From: Nocardioides salarius
GTDB lineage: Bacteria; Actinomycetota; Actinomycetes; Propionibacteriales; Nocardioidaceae
Reading direction: 5' to 3'
NCBI RefSeq assembly: GCF_016907435.1
Contig: NZ_JAFBBZ010000001.1
Location: forward strand, 3,596,001 to 3,660,000
Length of the DNA stretch: 64,000 bases
The notes under the pieces are model-generated. The model did no database searches. It had not been told where the DNA came from and saw only the letters and a list, made by a program, of their open reading frames with translations. Positions 1 through 9,128 of the stretch are shown here, piece by piece. The first letter of the stretch is position 1. Every line of letters begins with the position of its first letter. The position numbers were made by a program, and so were the translations under genes.

Positions 1-779
1 TCGCGGCACTGCAGTCTCGGGGAATCGACGTGGTGATGATGACTGGGGACAATCGTGCCACCGCGGCAGCGATCGCGCGCCAGGTCGGTATCGGCAGGGT
101 CGTGGCCGAAGTTCTGCCCGAGCACAAGGCCCGCGAGGTCAAGCGCCTGCAGAGCGAAGGGCGAGTGGTCGGGATGGTCGGAGACGGCATCAACGACGCA
201 CCCGCACTTGCGCAGGCCGATGTCGGCTCCGCCATCGGCACCGGCACGGACGTGGCCATCGAGTCGTCGGACATCACCTTGATCAGCGGGGCTCTGTCAG
301 GTTTGGTGAACGCGATCGACCTGTCTCGGGCGACGATGCGCAACATCCGCCAGAACCTGGTCTTCGCCTTCGTCTACAACGGGCTCGGCATCCCCGTGGC
401 CGCGGGCGTGCTGTATCCCGCGTTCGGGCTGGTACTCAGCCCGATCATCGCCGCGGGGGCGATGGCGCTGTCCTCGCTGTCGGTGGTGGCCAACGCCAAC
501 CGGCTGCGGACCTTCACACCTCCGTCGGTACCCGCCGACGTCGTTGTTGCTGGCATCGACCCAGTTGTCGAGATCGGCGGCGACCGTTCGGAGGAGCAGG
601 CAACGCCCCCGACCACCCCTACGAGGACGGAGCCGACCGTCGACCCAGTGTGTGGGATGAGCATCGAGCAGGCCGGGGCGGCGGTCAGCATCGAGCACCA
701 CGGCGCGACGTATCACTTCTGTTCACAGCACTGCGCCACAGCTTTTGGGAAGGAGCCGAGTCGCTACGCGCAGGCCTAA
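1..779 (+). CDS. Heavy-metal (copper-type) P1B ATPase, C-terminal part, with C-terminal YHS domain
   Basis: The gene enters from outside the window and is open from base 3. It shows the end of the P-domain (MMTGDN, then [10 protein letters not shown]) and two hydrophobic helices, as in metal-exporting P1B ATPases of the inner membrane. The CPC and DKTGT motifs lie upstream and cannot be checked. After the last helix a linker leads to a YHS-type metal-binding domain (DPVCGM at about base 642, then YHFCSQHC). YHS domains on copper ATPases are more often N-terminal. The csoR-like gene 90 bp downstream supports a copper role; the exact metal is inferred. Confidence 0.9.
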   Translation, partial: AALQSRGIDVVMMTGDNRATAAAIARQVGIGRVVAEVLPEHKAREVKRLQSEGRVVGMVGDGINDAPALAQADVGSAIGTGTDVAIESSDITLISGALSGLVNAIDLSRATMRNIRQNLVFAFVYNGLGIPVAAGVLYPAFGLVLSPIIAAGAMALSSLSVVANANRLRTFTPPSVPADVVVAGIDPVVEIGGDRSEEQATPPTTPTRTEPTVDPVCGMSIEQAGAAVSIEHHGATYHFCSQHCATAFGKEPSRYAQA

Positions 780-788
780 CAGACATCC

Positions 789-813
789 GGGCGCCCCCCT
801 GGAGGGCGCCCAC
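789..813 (+). terminator. GC-rich hairpin between ATPase and csoR-like gene
   Basis: An inverted repeat of gggcgcc and ggcgccc lies just after the ATPase stop. There is no clear T-run, so it may be a weak terminator or an mRNA-stabilising hairpin. Confidence 0.35.
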
Positions 814-870
814 CCGGGGGCCGACATACCCAGTTGGCCCGACGCAGCGTCAGAGAAGGAGAGTGGAGCG

Positions 871-1152
871 ATGGCCGCAACTAGCGTGGCCCGCAGCTCG
901 TTGATCCTGCGGCTCAAGCGGGTTGAGGGACAGGTGCGTGGCATCGCCCGAATGGTCAACGATGACCGGGACTGTATCGACATCCTTACCCAGCTCTCCG
1001 CCGCAGACCAGGGCCTTCGCAGCGTCGCGGTCGGGCTCCTGGACGAGCATGTCGCGCAGTGCCTGGTCGCAGCAGGGGACGCCAGCGAATCGCACAGAGC
1101 CACCAAGCTTCGAGAAGCCCATGACGCCATTGTCCGGCTGGCCCGACATTGA
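871..1152 (+). CDS. CsoR/FrmR-family metal-sensing repressor
   Basis: A 93-residue all-helical protein of the CsoR/RcnR/FrmR (DUF156) family. The family signature RVEGQVRGI is present. The likely Cu(I) ligands are Cys in DRDCIDIL and the His and Cys of EHVAQC, the C-H-C set of copper-type CsoR. The start was chosen because aaggag lies 11 bp upstream; a longer upstream reading is not family-like. Such repressors release operator DNA when Cu(I) binds. It lies directly downstream of the copper-type ATPase and probably controls it. A second, distinct copy is at 11891. Confidence 0.9.
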   Translation: MAATSVARSSLILRLKRVEGQVRGIARMVNDDRDCIDILTQLSAADQGLRSVAVGLLDEHVAQCLVAAGDASESHRATKLREAHDAIVRLARH

Positions 1153-1275
1153 CCGGCCCGCTATGGACGGCCGGCGCGCGATCTCCACGCAACGAACCGC
1201 CCCGCTATTCCCAGTCATGTCTGAGACGGGATCGGATGGAGTGGCTGCCGAACCGACCACGAAGGAGGACTTGTG

Positions 1276-2628
1276 ATGCAGACCAATCCCCGAGCCGCTG
1301 ACGACCACCAGTCACCGGAGGATGCGCCCGGCAGCCTGACCCTGGTCGGGGCAGTTTCCCTGGGCACCGGCGTCATGATCGGCGCGGGCATCTTCGCGCT
1401 CACCGGGCAAACCGCCCGGCTTGCCGGCAACTGGTTCCCGGCGGCGTTCGTCGCTGCGGCAGTGGTCGTCGCCCTCAGTGCGTACTCCTACGTCAAGCTG
1501 TCCAACGCCTACCCGTCCTCGGGAGGTGTTGCCAAGTTTCTCCGTGAGGAGTACGGCCCGGGTGCGGCGACGGGCGTGTTCGCGATCTTGATGTACGTCT
1601 CCATGGTGATCAGCCAGAGCCTGGTGGCCCGCACCTTCGGCGCCTACGTGCTGCAGATCGTCGGCCTCGAACCAGTTTCGCTGTGGGTGCCGGTCTTCGC
1701 CATCGGGCTGCTCGCCACCGCATTCGTTGTCAACGTTGCCGGCAACCGGGCCATCGAGGTCAGCCAACGATCGATGGCGGCGGTGAAGATCATCGGTCTC
1801 GGTGTTTTCGCGGTCGTCGGCCTCTGGCTTGCCTCTGGTGCCAACTTCACGAATGGGACGAGTGCAGCGGGGCTCGATACCTCCGCTGAGGGGTTCCTTG
1901 CTGCGGTCGCGCTGGCGATCCTTGCCTACAAGGGCTTCACCACGATCACCAACAGCGGCGGTGACATCGTCGATCCGCACCGCAACACCGGCAGAGCGAT
2001 CGTGATCGCGCTGGGCATATGCACCGTCGTCTATTTGGCTATCGCCACGGCCGTGGCCGGCAACCTCAGCCTGCCGGAGATCCTCGCCGCCGAGGACTTC
2101 AGCCTGGCCGAGGCCGCTCGGCCTGCTCTCGGTGGGGCCGGGGTGTGGTTCACGGTCAGTTTGGCCATTGTCGCGACAGCATCAGGTGTGATGGCCAGCA
2201 TCTTCGCGTCGTCGCGGCTACTGGCGATGCTCACCCGCATGAAGCAGGTGCCACATCGGGACTTCGGCATGCCCGGCACGGTGCGTATCCACGCCACGGT
2301 CTACACCGTCGCATTCGCCATGGCACTAGCCGCCACGTTGGACTTGAGTAGGATTGCAGCCCTTGGAGCCATCTACTACCTGATCATGGACATCGCCATC
2401 CATTGGGGGTTGCTCACCAGGCTCCGCGACCGGATCGACTTCAACCCGGCGATCGTGATTGCCGCCATCGTCCTCGACGTGGTCGTTCTTGCAGCATTCG
2501 TCTGGGTCAAGGCTGCCGACGATGCGTTGAGTCTCTACGTCGCCGGTGCGGGCATCGTCGTCATCGTCGCCGGTGAGCGTCTCTTGATGCGCTCCCACAC
2601 TCGTGCCGACGGCACCATGGACATGTAG
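1276..2628 (+). CDS. APC-superfamily amino acid permease
   Basis: A 450-residue membrane protein with about 12 hydrophobic helices. The first helix carries GTGVMIGAGIFALTG, the substrate-binding GxG-type loop of APC transporters. gaaggagg lies 7 bp before this ATG; a GTG three bases earlier is too close to it. The substrate cannot be told from sequence. It follows the csoR-like gene on the same strand, so it may be co-transcribed, but nothing else links it to copper. The 277 bp after it hold no recognisable gene. Confidence 0.88.
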   Translation: MQTNPRAADDHQSPEDAPGSLTLVGAVSLGTGVMIGAGIFALTGQTARLAGNWFPAAFVAAAVVVALSAYSYVKLSNAYPSSGGVAKFLREEYGPGAATGVFAILMYVSMVISQSLVARTFGAYVLQIVGLEPVSLWVPVFAIGLLATAFVVNVAGNRAIEVSQRSMAAVKIIGLGVFAVVGLWLASGANFTNGTSAAGLDTSAEGFLAAVALAILAYKGFTTITNSGGDIVDPHRNTGRAIVIALGICTVVYLAIATAVAGNLSLPEILAAEDFSLAEAARPALGGAGVWFTVSLAIVATASGVMASIFASSRLLAMLTRMKQVPHRDFGMPGTVRIHATVYTVAFAMALAATLDLSRIAALGAIYYLIMDIAIHWGLLTRLRDRIDFNPAIVIAAIVLDVVVLAAFVWVKAADDALSLYVAGAGIVVIVAGERLLMRSHTRADGTMDM

Positions 2629-2905
2629 GCCAACTGGGGTCGTTCCTGGAATCACAGGCTCAAGCGGAGGTAGCCACTCGACATCCACGACGACGCCCGC
2701 GGAGAACGATCAAGGCGACGGGAGGTCCGTGAGCCTCAGCCCGGAGCGACAGTGACCAGCCGTCAACGAACCCTGGACGCGGCAAGAATCCCGGGGGTTT
2801 GGGGGCTCAGCTTCCGAGGGACCTCGGCTCTGATTGAGATCTGGCCCGAATGGCTCCGGATCAGCTGGCCCCGCAGTGATAGGCAGTCAGTTGGCCGTCG
2901 GGCAC

Positions 2906-3946
2906 TCAGGCGAGGGTTCTCAGGCTCCTCGCTACCTCCGTGAACATCTGGCGGTCTTCACGAGCATGCACGAGGAAGGTGCGCACGGTCGCGCCAACTG
3001 CAGTGAGCTCGGATCCGTCGACAGAGTCCCGGTGGGCGACGATTTTCACCCCGAGCCAACGGAGTCGGTCGCAGATGAGGGCCCGGAGCGGAGCAGAGTT
3101 CTCTCCGATCCCGCCTGTGAAGACAAGCGCGTCGATGCCTTCCAGGTCCGCAACGCAGCCGCCGAGCAGCCGGACGAGGCGGCCGACGTAGACCTCCAGG
3201 GCCAGCTCGGCAGCGGTGTCGTCGGTTTGAGCCCGGCGCAGGACCTCACGCATGTCGGCGGTGCCGCAAAGGCCGAGCAGGCCGCTCTCGCGTTCCAGCA
3301 CGTGGTCGAGATCCTCGTCCGTGTGCCGGGCCAACCACAACAGCGCCCCCGGGTCGAGCGAGCCACTGCGGGTGGCCATCACCAGCCCGTCGAGCGGGGT
3401 GAAGCCCATGGTGGTGGTTACGCTGCGACCGGACAGCAGTCCGCAGAGGGATCCGCCCCCGCCCAGGTGAGCCACGAGGACTCGCTCTGCCTCAGGGGCG
3501 AGTTCGCTGACTCGGGCTCCCGCCCACGCGTGAGAGAGGCCGTGGAAGCCGTAGACGCGGATGCGTTCCCGCAGCCGCTGGGGGACAGCATAGGTGCGCG
3601 CCGCGACCGGGATGGTGGCGTGGAACGAGGTGTCGAAGCAGGCGAAGTGCGGCACCGATGGCAGGCGGCCCCGGCAGACATCGATGGCCTCGAGACTCGG
3701 CATTTGATGCAGCGGCGCGAGGTCGGCAAGCTCGGTGAGTTCCACTCGAACCGCATCGTCGATGACGACTGGTTCGGTCCGTTCCCCACCGTGAACGACT
3801 CGGTGGGCGACGGCATCGACTCCTGACCAAGCATTGATGTCGACAATCGCCGCGTCCAGTGAGTGGTAGCTCTGCTCGTCGCCGGTCTCGTCAAGGACGC
3901 TGACTTTGGTCGACGTCGATCCTGCGTTGACGGTTAGGAGACGCAC
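2906..3946 (-). CDS. Acetate kinase family protein
   Basis: A 346-residue member of the acetate kinase/ASKHA family, shorter than the usual ~400. Recognisable motifs in order: NAGSTSTKVSV (phosphate loop), HRVVHGG, FDTSFH, YGFHGLSH, MGFTPLDGLVMATRSG and FTGGIGENS. These cover the acetate site, catalytic Asp and Arg, and nucleotide site. The usual HLGNG loop reads HLGGGG here. The family converts acetyl phosphate and ADP to acetate and ATP in the cytosol. Activity is probable but not certain given the shorter length and altered loop. It stands alone, convergent with the permease. Confidence 0.85.
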   Translation of the reverse strand: MRLLTVNAGSTSTKVSVLDETGDEQSYHSLDAAIVDINAWSGVDAVAHRVVHGGERTEPVVIDDAVRVELTELADLAPLHQMPSLEAIDVCRGRLPSVPHFACFDTSFHATIPVAARTYAVPQRLRERIRVYGFHGLSHAWAGARVSELAPEAERVLVAHLGGGGSLCGLLSGRSVTTTMGFTPLDGLVMATRSGSLDPGALLWLARHTDEDLDHVLERESGLLGLCGTADMREVLRRAQTDDTAAELALEVYVGRLVRLLGGCVADLEGIDALVFTGGIGENSAPLRALICDRLRWLGVKIVAHRDSVDGSELTAVGATVRTFLVHAREDRQMFTEVARSLRTLA

Positions 3947-4184
3947 ACCGTCACCGTTGCCTCACGGATCGAGCCACTGCGAAGGTCCTCGTTCTCGGGA
4001 GTCACCCTGTGTGGCGGGGGGAAGGTATGCACCTCAGCATCGTCCCATGGGGATCAGCCGTGCCCGTGTGAACCGACGAGTACGTGCCCGTGCCGGCGCC
4101 GACGGTCCGGGGCAGGGTGCCTGCTTCTTCAGCGGATCTTCACTCAAGGTCGACAGGAACACCTCACTCGGCCGTTCATGATGT

Positions 4185-4209
4185 GGGACTGCTGCACGAG
4201 TAGGTGACA
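4185..4209 (+). repeat. Left terminal inverted repeat of the IS3-family element
   Basis: Identical in reverse complement to 9103-9127. Confidence 0.92.
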
Positions 4210-4486
4210 TCTGATCTGTGGTGCCGAGAGGTGCCGCTGGAAGGATGTACACCGTGCCCAAGCCCTATCCCCAGGAGTTCCGTGATGACGTCGTGCGCGT
4301 CGCTCGGAACCGTGAGCCAGGCGTCCACCTCAAGCAGATCGCTGCTGACTTCGGAATCAGCGAGTCCTGCTTGACGGGGTGGATGAAGAAGGCCGACATC
4401 GAAGACGGCGCCACGTCCGGCCCGACGAGCGAGCAGGCTGCTGAGAACCGCGAGCTTCGTAAGCGGTTGCGGCTGCTGGAGCAGGA

Positions 4487-4494
4487 GAACGAGG
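4487..4494 (+). repeat. Target-site duplication of the IS256 element, left copy
   Basis: gaacgagg occurs here and at 5928-5935, directly flanking the IS256 ends. Eight bp is the usual duplication for this family. Confidence 0.92.
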
Positions 4495-5927
4495 GGTCAA
4501 GTCCACGGTCGTGGTGGATGAAGGGGCCACCGCGTGATCCGGTGGCTGCACTCTAGGCAGTGAATGCGGCGGGTGTCAGGTCCTCCTTCTCGATGGTGGT
4601 CTCGTCGGTGTTGATCAGGGCCATGCGGGAGCGGGCCAGGACGTCGAGTCCGAGGTAGCGGCGGCCTTCGATCCAGTCGTCGTGTTGCTCGGCGAGCACG
4701 GCGCCGATGAGGCGGATCGCGGAGGTCCTGTCGGGGAAGATCCCCACGACGTCGGTGCGGCGGCGGATCTCGCGGTTGAGCCTTTCGTTGGGGTTGTTGG
4801 ACCAGATCTGGCGCCAGATCTCCTTGGGGAAGGCAGTGAACGCGAGGATGTCGGACCGGGCTTCGTCGAGGTGGTCGTGGACCTCGGGCAGCTTGTCGGC
4901 CACGGTGTCGAGGAGCTTGTCGAACTGGGCGTGCACGGCCTTGGCGTCGGGCTGGTCGTAGACCGAGTGCAGCATCGCTTTCACCCCGGGCCAGGAGGAC
5001 TTCGGGCAGATCGCCATCAGGTTGGCCGCGTAGTGGGTGCGGCACCGCTGCCAGCTGGCGCCCTCCAAGGTCGCTCCGACGGCCGCGACGAGCCCGGAGT
5101 GGGCATCGGAGGTGACCAGCTTGACCCCGGACAGGCCACGGGCGTTCAGGCCGCGGAACAGGGTCAGCCAGCCGGCCTCGGACTCCGCGGAGCAGATGTC
5201 GAGTCCGAGGATCTCGCGGTGCCCATCAGCGTTGACGCCGGTCGCGACGAGCACGTGGGTGTTGACCACGCGGCCGCCCTCGCGGACCTTCATCGTCAAC
5301 GCGTCCGCGGCCACGAACGTGTACGGGCCGGCGTCGAGGGGCCGGGTCCGGAAGTCCTCGACGTGGGCGTCGAGTTCCTTGGCCATCACCGAGACCTGCG
5401 ACTTCGACAACCGGGTGATGCCGAGGGTCTCGACCAGCTTCTCCATCCGCCGTGTCGAGACCCCGAGCAGGTAGCAGGTCGCCACCACCGTGGTCAGCGC
5501 CCGCTCGGCCCGCCGGCGGCGCTCGAGCAGCCAGTCAGGGAAGTAGGACCCCTCGCGCAGCTTGGGGATCGCGACCTCCATCGTGCCGGTGCGGGTGTCG
5601 AAGTCCCGGACCCGGTAGCCGTTGCGGGAGTTGGTCCGTTCCGGGCTGCGCTCGCCGTAGGGAGCGCCGCAGATCGCGTCCGCCTCGGCCGACATCAACG
5701 CCTGCACGAACGTGGACAGCATCGATCGGAGAAGGTCGGGCTCGGCGCGCTGCAGGTGCTCGGCCATGAACGTGGGAAGGTCAATAGAGTTGGGGTCGAC
5801 GGTCATCGTGGTGACTCCTTCAGTCGGACTTCGCAAGGTCTTCTGAAGGATCACGCGGTGGCCGTCGCTGTGTCAGGACGCCACGCTCACAGCGGGCCCG
5901 TCGTACACCACGTCCCTGGACTCAACT
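4495..5927 (-). mobile_element. IS256-family insertion sequence (1433 bp)
   Basis: The ends are imperfect inverted repeats (ggtcaagtccacgg on the left; agttgagtccaggg read inward from the right). They are flanked by an exact 8-bp direct repeat. One transposase gene fills the element. It interrupts orfA of the surrounding IS3 element. Confidence 0.93.
4553..5806 (-). CDS. IS256-family (mutator-type) transposase
   Basis: A 417-residue transposase. It has the N-terminal AEADAICGAPYGER region and the DALTMKVREGG segment carrying the first catalytic Asp. The central VTSDAHSGL and CRTHYAANL are typical of the family. The C-terminal IWSNNPNERLNREIRRR carries the catalytic Glu. The ATG was chosen because aaggag stands 9 bp before it; an upstream ATG would add 16 residues outside the family. 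It looks intact. Confidence 0.95.
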   Translation of the reverse strand: MTVDPNSIDLPTFMAEHLQRAEPDLLRSMLSTFVQALMSAEADAICGAPYGERSPERTNSRNGYRVRDFDTRTGTMEVAIPKLREGSYFPDWLLERRRRAERALTTVVATCYLLGVSTRRMEKLVETLGITRLSKSQVSVMAKELDAHVEDFRTRPLDAGPYTFVAADALTMKVREGGRVVNTHVLVATGVNADGHREILGLDICSAESEAGWLTLFRGLNARGLSGVKLVTSDAHSGLVAAVGATLEGASWQRCRTHYAANLMAICPKSSWPGVKAMLHSVYDQPDAKAVHAQFDKLLDTVADKLPEVHDHLDEARSDILAFTAFPKEIWRQIWSNNPNERLNREIRRRTDVVGIFPDRTSAIRLIGAVLAEQHDDWIEGRRYLGLDVLARSRMALINTDETTIEKEDLTPAAFTA

Positions 5928-5984
5928 GAACGAGGTCCTGCGTCGTGCGGCGGCCTATCTCTCCCAGGCCAATCTGCCGGGAAA

Positions 5985-8900
5985 ATGATGTACCCGCTCG
6001 TCCGTGAGCTGGCCGCCAAGGACGCCCCGATCCGGGTGCCCGTGACGGTGACGTGCCGGGTGCTCAAGATCGCTCGTCAGCCCTACTACCGCTGGTTGGC
6101 AGCACCGGTCAGTGACGCCGAGCTGGTCGAGGCCTACCGGGCCAACGCCTTGTTCGACGCCCACGGCGATGACCCCGAGTTCGGCTACCGCTTCCTGGTC
6201 GATGAAGCCCTCGAGGCGGGCGAGTCGATGGCGGCGCGGACCGCGTGGCGGATCTGCTCGAGCAACGGCTGGTGGAGCGCGTTCGGCAAGCCCAAGCGCG
6301 GCAAGGCCAAGAAGCCCGGGCCGCCGGTCCACGACGACCTGTGCGCCGTGGTCGACAAGCACGGCGTGACCCGCCACGAGTTCAACGCCGAGGCTCCCAA
6401 CGAGTTGTGGCTGACCGACATCGAGCGCCACGAGGCGCTGCTGAACCGAGTGGGGGTGAGAGACCACCACCGTCGTGCTGTCGCAGCAGCACGGTGAAGC
6501 TGAGGGCAGCCCGAACCTCCGGGACGGGGGCGAGGGTGGAAGCAGCCCTGACAACGACGGGACGCGTCAGCACTGCCAGATGGCGCGGGTCCGGCTAGCA
6601 AGACGGGAAGGCGTACGTGAGGAACCAGCGGTTGAACGCCCCTCAAGAGAGCCTCCGGCTCGAACCTGGTGGATCAGGGCCGGTTAGCAGCGCGCACCCG
6701 CATCAGGCGCCTTCGGGCGTTCTGGTGCGGGGAACTCCTTGGCTGGGTGATGTCGCCAGCCGGGAGGCCGTGGTGAATGTCTGCGGCGTAGCCGCGGCGA
6801 TGCTGCAGGGGCATAGCTGGGCGCCGACCCCGTCGAACGGTTCGACAGTGAACGTGGGAACCACCGCGACGATTCCCTCACCGGTCAGCAGCCTGTTGAC
6901 CGGCGGGAAGGTCCGTCGCCGACCGATGTCGTCGCGGTGGGGCGGAGGGCCCGTAGTAGTCCGAGGCCGGGAAAGCCGGTCACATGGCGAAGGGGCCCAG
7001 CGTGTTCGCAGCATCAACGCGTTCGTAGGAGTGCGCTGGTGAACACCGGCGAACCGTCGCGCGTCGTCTTCCCCGAGCGGGAGGAAGCCGAGTGGCGGGT
7101 ACTACGGATGCAGAAGAAGCTGCACCGATGGGCGACGGAGAATCCCGACCGTCGTTTCGATGACCTCGCCAACCTGGTCTACGACCCGGCCTTCTTGGTC
7201 GTGGCGTGGCACCGGGTTCGGGGGAACAAGGGAGCACGAACAGCAGGCGTCGACGGGGTCACCCCGCGCGGTGTCGGCTGGGCGGCGATGGATCTGTTGG
7301 CCGGGGTCCGCGAGGATCTGAAGGCAGGTAGGTTCGTGCCGTCGCCGGTGCGGCAGAAGACGATCCCCAAAGCGTCGGGCAAGGTCCGGTCGCTGGGGAT
7401 TCCGACTGCTCGTGACCGGGTCGTGCAGGCTGCGTTGAAACTGGTGCTCGAGCCGATCTTCGAGGCGGACTTCAAGCCGTGTTCCTACGGCTTCCGTCCT
7501 CGTCGCCGCGCCCAGGACGCGATCGCTGAGATTCACTACCTCGCATCACCCACTCGCAACTATGAGTGGGTCTTCGAGGCCGACATCAAGGCGTGCTTCG
7601 ACGAGATCGACCACACCGCGCTCATGGAGCGGGTGCGGCGACGTGTTGGGGACAAGCGGGTCCTGGGCTGGGTCAAGGCCTTCTTGCGGGCTGGCGTCCT
7701 CACCGAGGACGGCCTGAACCGCGAGACGATCACCGGCACACCTCAAGGCGGGATCCTGTCACCGCTGCTGGCCAACATCGCCCTGTCCGTGCTGGACGAG
7801 CACTTCACCGCTAAGTGGGAAGCGCTCGGCCCGGAATGGACACGCGCCAAGCATCGACGCGCCGGGGGTGCGGTCATGAAACTCGTCCGCTACGCCGACG
7901 ACTTCGTGGTCCTCATCCACGGGCAACGCGCAGACGCCGAAGCGCTGTGGGACGAGGTTGGGGCGGTGCTCGCGCCGATGGGCCTGCGTCTGTCGGTCGA
8001 GAAGACAAGGGTCTGCCACATCGATGAGGGGTTCGACTTCCTCGGCTGGCGCATCCAGCGCCGTGCCTGGCGGAGCCGGACCGGCAAGAAGGCGATCTAC
8101 ACCTACCCGTCGAAGAAGTCGCTGACTTCGATCATCGACAAGGTGCGGACGCTGACACGTCGTGCAAGACATCGAACACTCGCAGACCTGCTGCGCCGGT
8201 TGAACCCGACGCTGCGGGGCTGGTGCACCTACTTCCGCCACGGTGTGTCCTCGCGGACCTTCGGCTACGTCGACCACTTCGCCTTCTGGCGGGTGGTGGG
8301 GTGGCTCCGCAAACGACACCTCGGGCTGAACATGCACACCCTGGTCCGGCGCTACCTGCCCGGATGGCACATCCATGCCGGAGGGATCGACATGTTCCGA
8401 GCCAACGCGTTCCCCATCGAGCGCTACCGCTACCGGGGCACCAAGATCCCGACACCATGGTCGAGTACAACAACGCCTCCTCCCCGCCCAGCGGCATGAC
8501 CACGTGGAGAGCCGGATGCGGTGAGAGTCGCACGTCCGGTTCGGAGGGCGGGCCGGGGAAACCCACCAGTCGAGAGGCTGACAGGGCGCCCCGGTCCGAC
8601 CCCTACACCGAGCACCGCACCGGCGAGGGCAAGCTGTACCTCTGCGCGATCAAGGACGTCTACTCCAACCGGATCGTGGGCTACTCCATCGACTCGCGCA
8701 TGAAGTCCCGCCTGGCCGTCGCAGCGCTCAACAACGCGGTCGCCCGACGCGGCGACGTCGCCGGCTGCGTGGTCCACAGCGACCGCGGATCCCAATTCCG
8801 CAGCAGAAAATTCGTGCACGCGCTGAACCGCCACGCCATGGTCGGATCCATGGGCCGCGTCGGCGCCGCCGGCGACAACGCCGCCATGGAGAGCTTCTTC

Positions 8901-9095
8901 GCGCTCCTGCAGAAGAACGTCCTCGACCGGCGCTCCTGGGCCACCCGCGAAGAGCTCCGGATCGCGATCGTGACCTGGATCGAACGGACCTACCACCGAC
9001 GACGACGACAAGCCTCGCTCGGCCGATTGACCCCCATCGAGTACGAGACCATCATGACCACGAACGAGACCACGACAACCACTCAGGCTGCGTGA
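5985..9095 (+). CDS. IS3-family transposase orfB, split by a group II intron
   Basis: The exons are 5985-6422 and 8607-9095. Joining them gives a continuous 308-residue OrfB with the integrase core: NELWLTDI then TEHRTGEGKLYLCAI (first Asp), VVHSDRGSQF (second Asp) and DNAAMESFFALLQKN (Glu). The ATG overlaps the orfA stop. Unspliced, translation stops shortly after entering the intron. Activity would need both intron splicing and a fused OrfAB product. Confidence 0.9.
7039..8499 (+). CDS. Group II intron reverse transcriptase/maturase
   Basis: A 486-residue RT-maturase. RT domain: GVDGVTPRG, the fingers region GIPTARDRVVQAALKLVLEP, SYGFRPRRRAQDAI, TPQGGILSPLLANI and the catalytic YADD (VRYADDFVVL). 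Domain X follows, with FDFLGWR and RGWCTYFRHG. The protein ends soon after domain X, so there is no HNH endonuclease domain; such introns usually insert at replication forks. The GTG start has taggag 8 bp upstream. It aids splicing of its host RNA and drives retrohoming. Confidence 0.93.
   Translation: MNTGEPSRVVFPEREEAEWRVLRMQKKLHRWATENPDRRFDDLANLVYDPAFLVVAWHRVRGNKGARTAGVDGVTPRGVGWAAMDLLAGVREDLKAGRFVPSPVRQKTIPKASGKVRSLGIPTARDRVVQAALKLVLEPIFEADFKPCSYGFRPRRRAQDAIAEIHYLASPTRNYEWVFEADIKACFDEIDHTALMERVRRRVGDKRVLGWVKAFLRAGVLTEDGLNRETITGTPQGGILSPLLANIALSVLDEHFTAKWEALGPEWTRAKHRRAGGAVMKLVRYADDFVVLIHGQRADAEALWDEVGAVLAPMGLRLSVEKTRVCHIDEGFDFLGWRIQRRAWRSRTGKKAIYTYPSKKSLTSIIDKVRTLTRRARHRTLADLLRRLNPTLRGWCTYFRHGVSSRTFGYVDHFAFWRVVGWLRKRHLGLNMHTLVRRYLPGWHIHAGGIDMFRANAFPIERYRYRGTKIPTPWSSTTTPPPRPAA
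8509..8542 (+). ncRNA. Group II intron catalytic domain V
   Basis: A 34-nt hairpin starting gagccggatgcgg and ending cgtccggttc, the highly conserved catalytic core. A domain VI-like stem follows before the 3' splice site. Confidence 0.93.
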
Positions 9096-9102
9096 CCTGA
9101 CC

Positions 9103-9127
9103 TGTCACCTACTCGTGCAGCAGTCCC
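9103..9127 (-). repeat. Right terminal inverted repeat of the IS3-family element
   Basis: Perfect reverse complement of 4185-4209. Confidence 0.92.
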
Positions 9128-9128
9128 G

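Larger units (their letters stand above)
4245..5988 (+). pseudogene. IS3-family transposase orfA, interrupted by an IS256 element
   Basis: The gene is in two pieces, 4245-4494 and 5936-5988. Joined after removing the IS256 element and one copy of its 8-bp target duplication, they give an intact 100-residue OrfA. It has an HTH (IAADFGISESCLTGWM) and a leucine-zipper-like tail ending YLSQANLPGK. The stop overlaps the orfB start (ATGA) after gggaaaa, a plausible -1 frameshift site. ATG is preceded by aagg. In its present state it encodes only a truncated N-terminal part. Confidence 0.88.
6423..8606 (+). mobile_element. Group II intron (2184 nt) with reverse transcriptase
   Basis: The boundaries were set by restoring the orfB reading frame. 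The intron begins gagcg, where the consensus is GUGYG, and ends in ctac, which fits the AY rule. A 34-nt domain V lies at 8509-8542, and a maturase gene at 7039-8499. The last six exon bases, gacatc (6417-6422), can pair with gatgtc at 6749-6754, a likely IBS1-EBS1 pair. The 600 nt before the maturase gene would form ribozyme domains I-III. Confidence 0.92.
4185..9127 (+). mobile_element. IS3-family element carrying a nested IS256 element and a group II intron
   Basis: The 25-bp ends (4185-4209 and 9103-9127, beginning gggactgctgcacgag) are perfect inverted repeats. Inside are an overlapping orfA and orfB of IS3 type. Without the two inserts the element would be about 1.3 kb. No flanking target duplication is visible, and the gene to the right (DUF3152) lacks its 5' end. 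The insertion was probably followed by deletion or recombination. Confidence 0.9.

Noticed and set aside
1..779. Missing 3' half of the copA interrupted at 13875
   Set aside because: It lies upstream, carries a YHS tail and its own csoR-like neighbour, so it is more likely the end of a separate full-length ATPase.
3906..4181. 91-codon open frame left of the IS3 element as the missing DUF3152 start
   Set aside because: No signal peptide or DUF3152 pattern; the link cannot be supported.
4682..5929. Open frame of 415 codons opposite the IS256 transposase
   Set aside because: Shadow of the transposase with repetitive Val/Gly/Asp composition.
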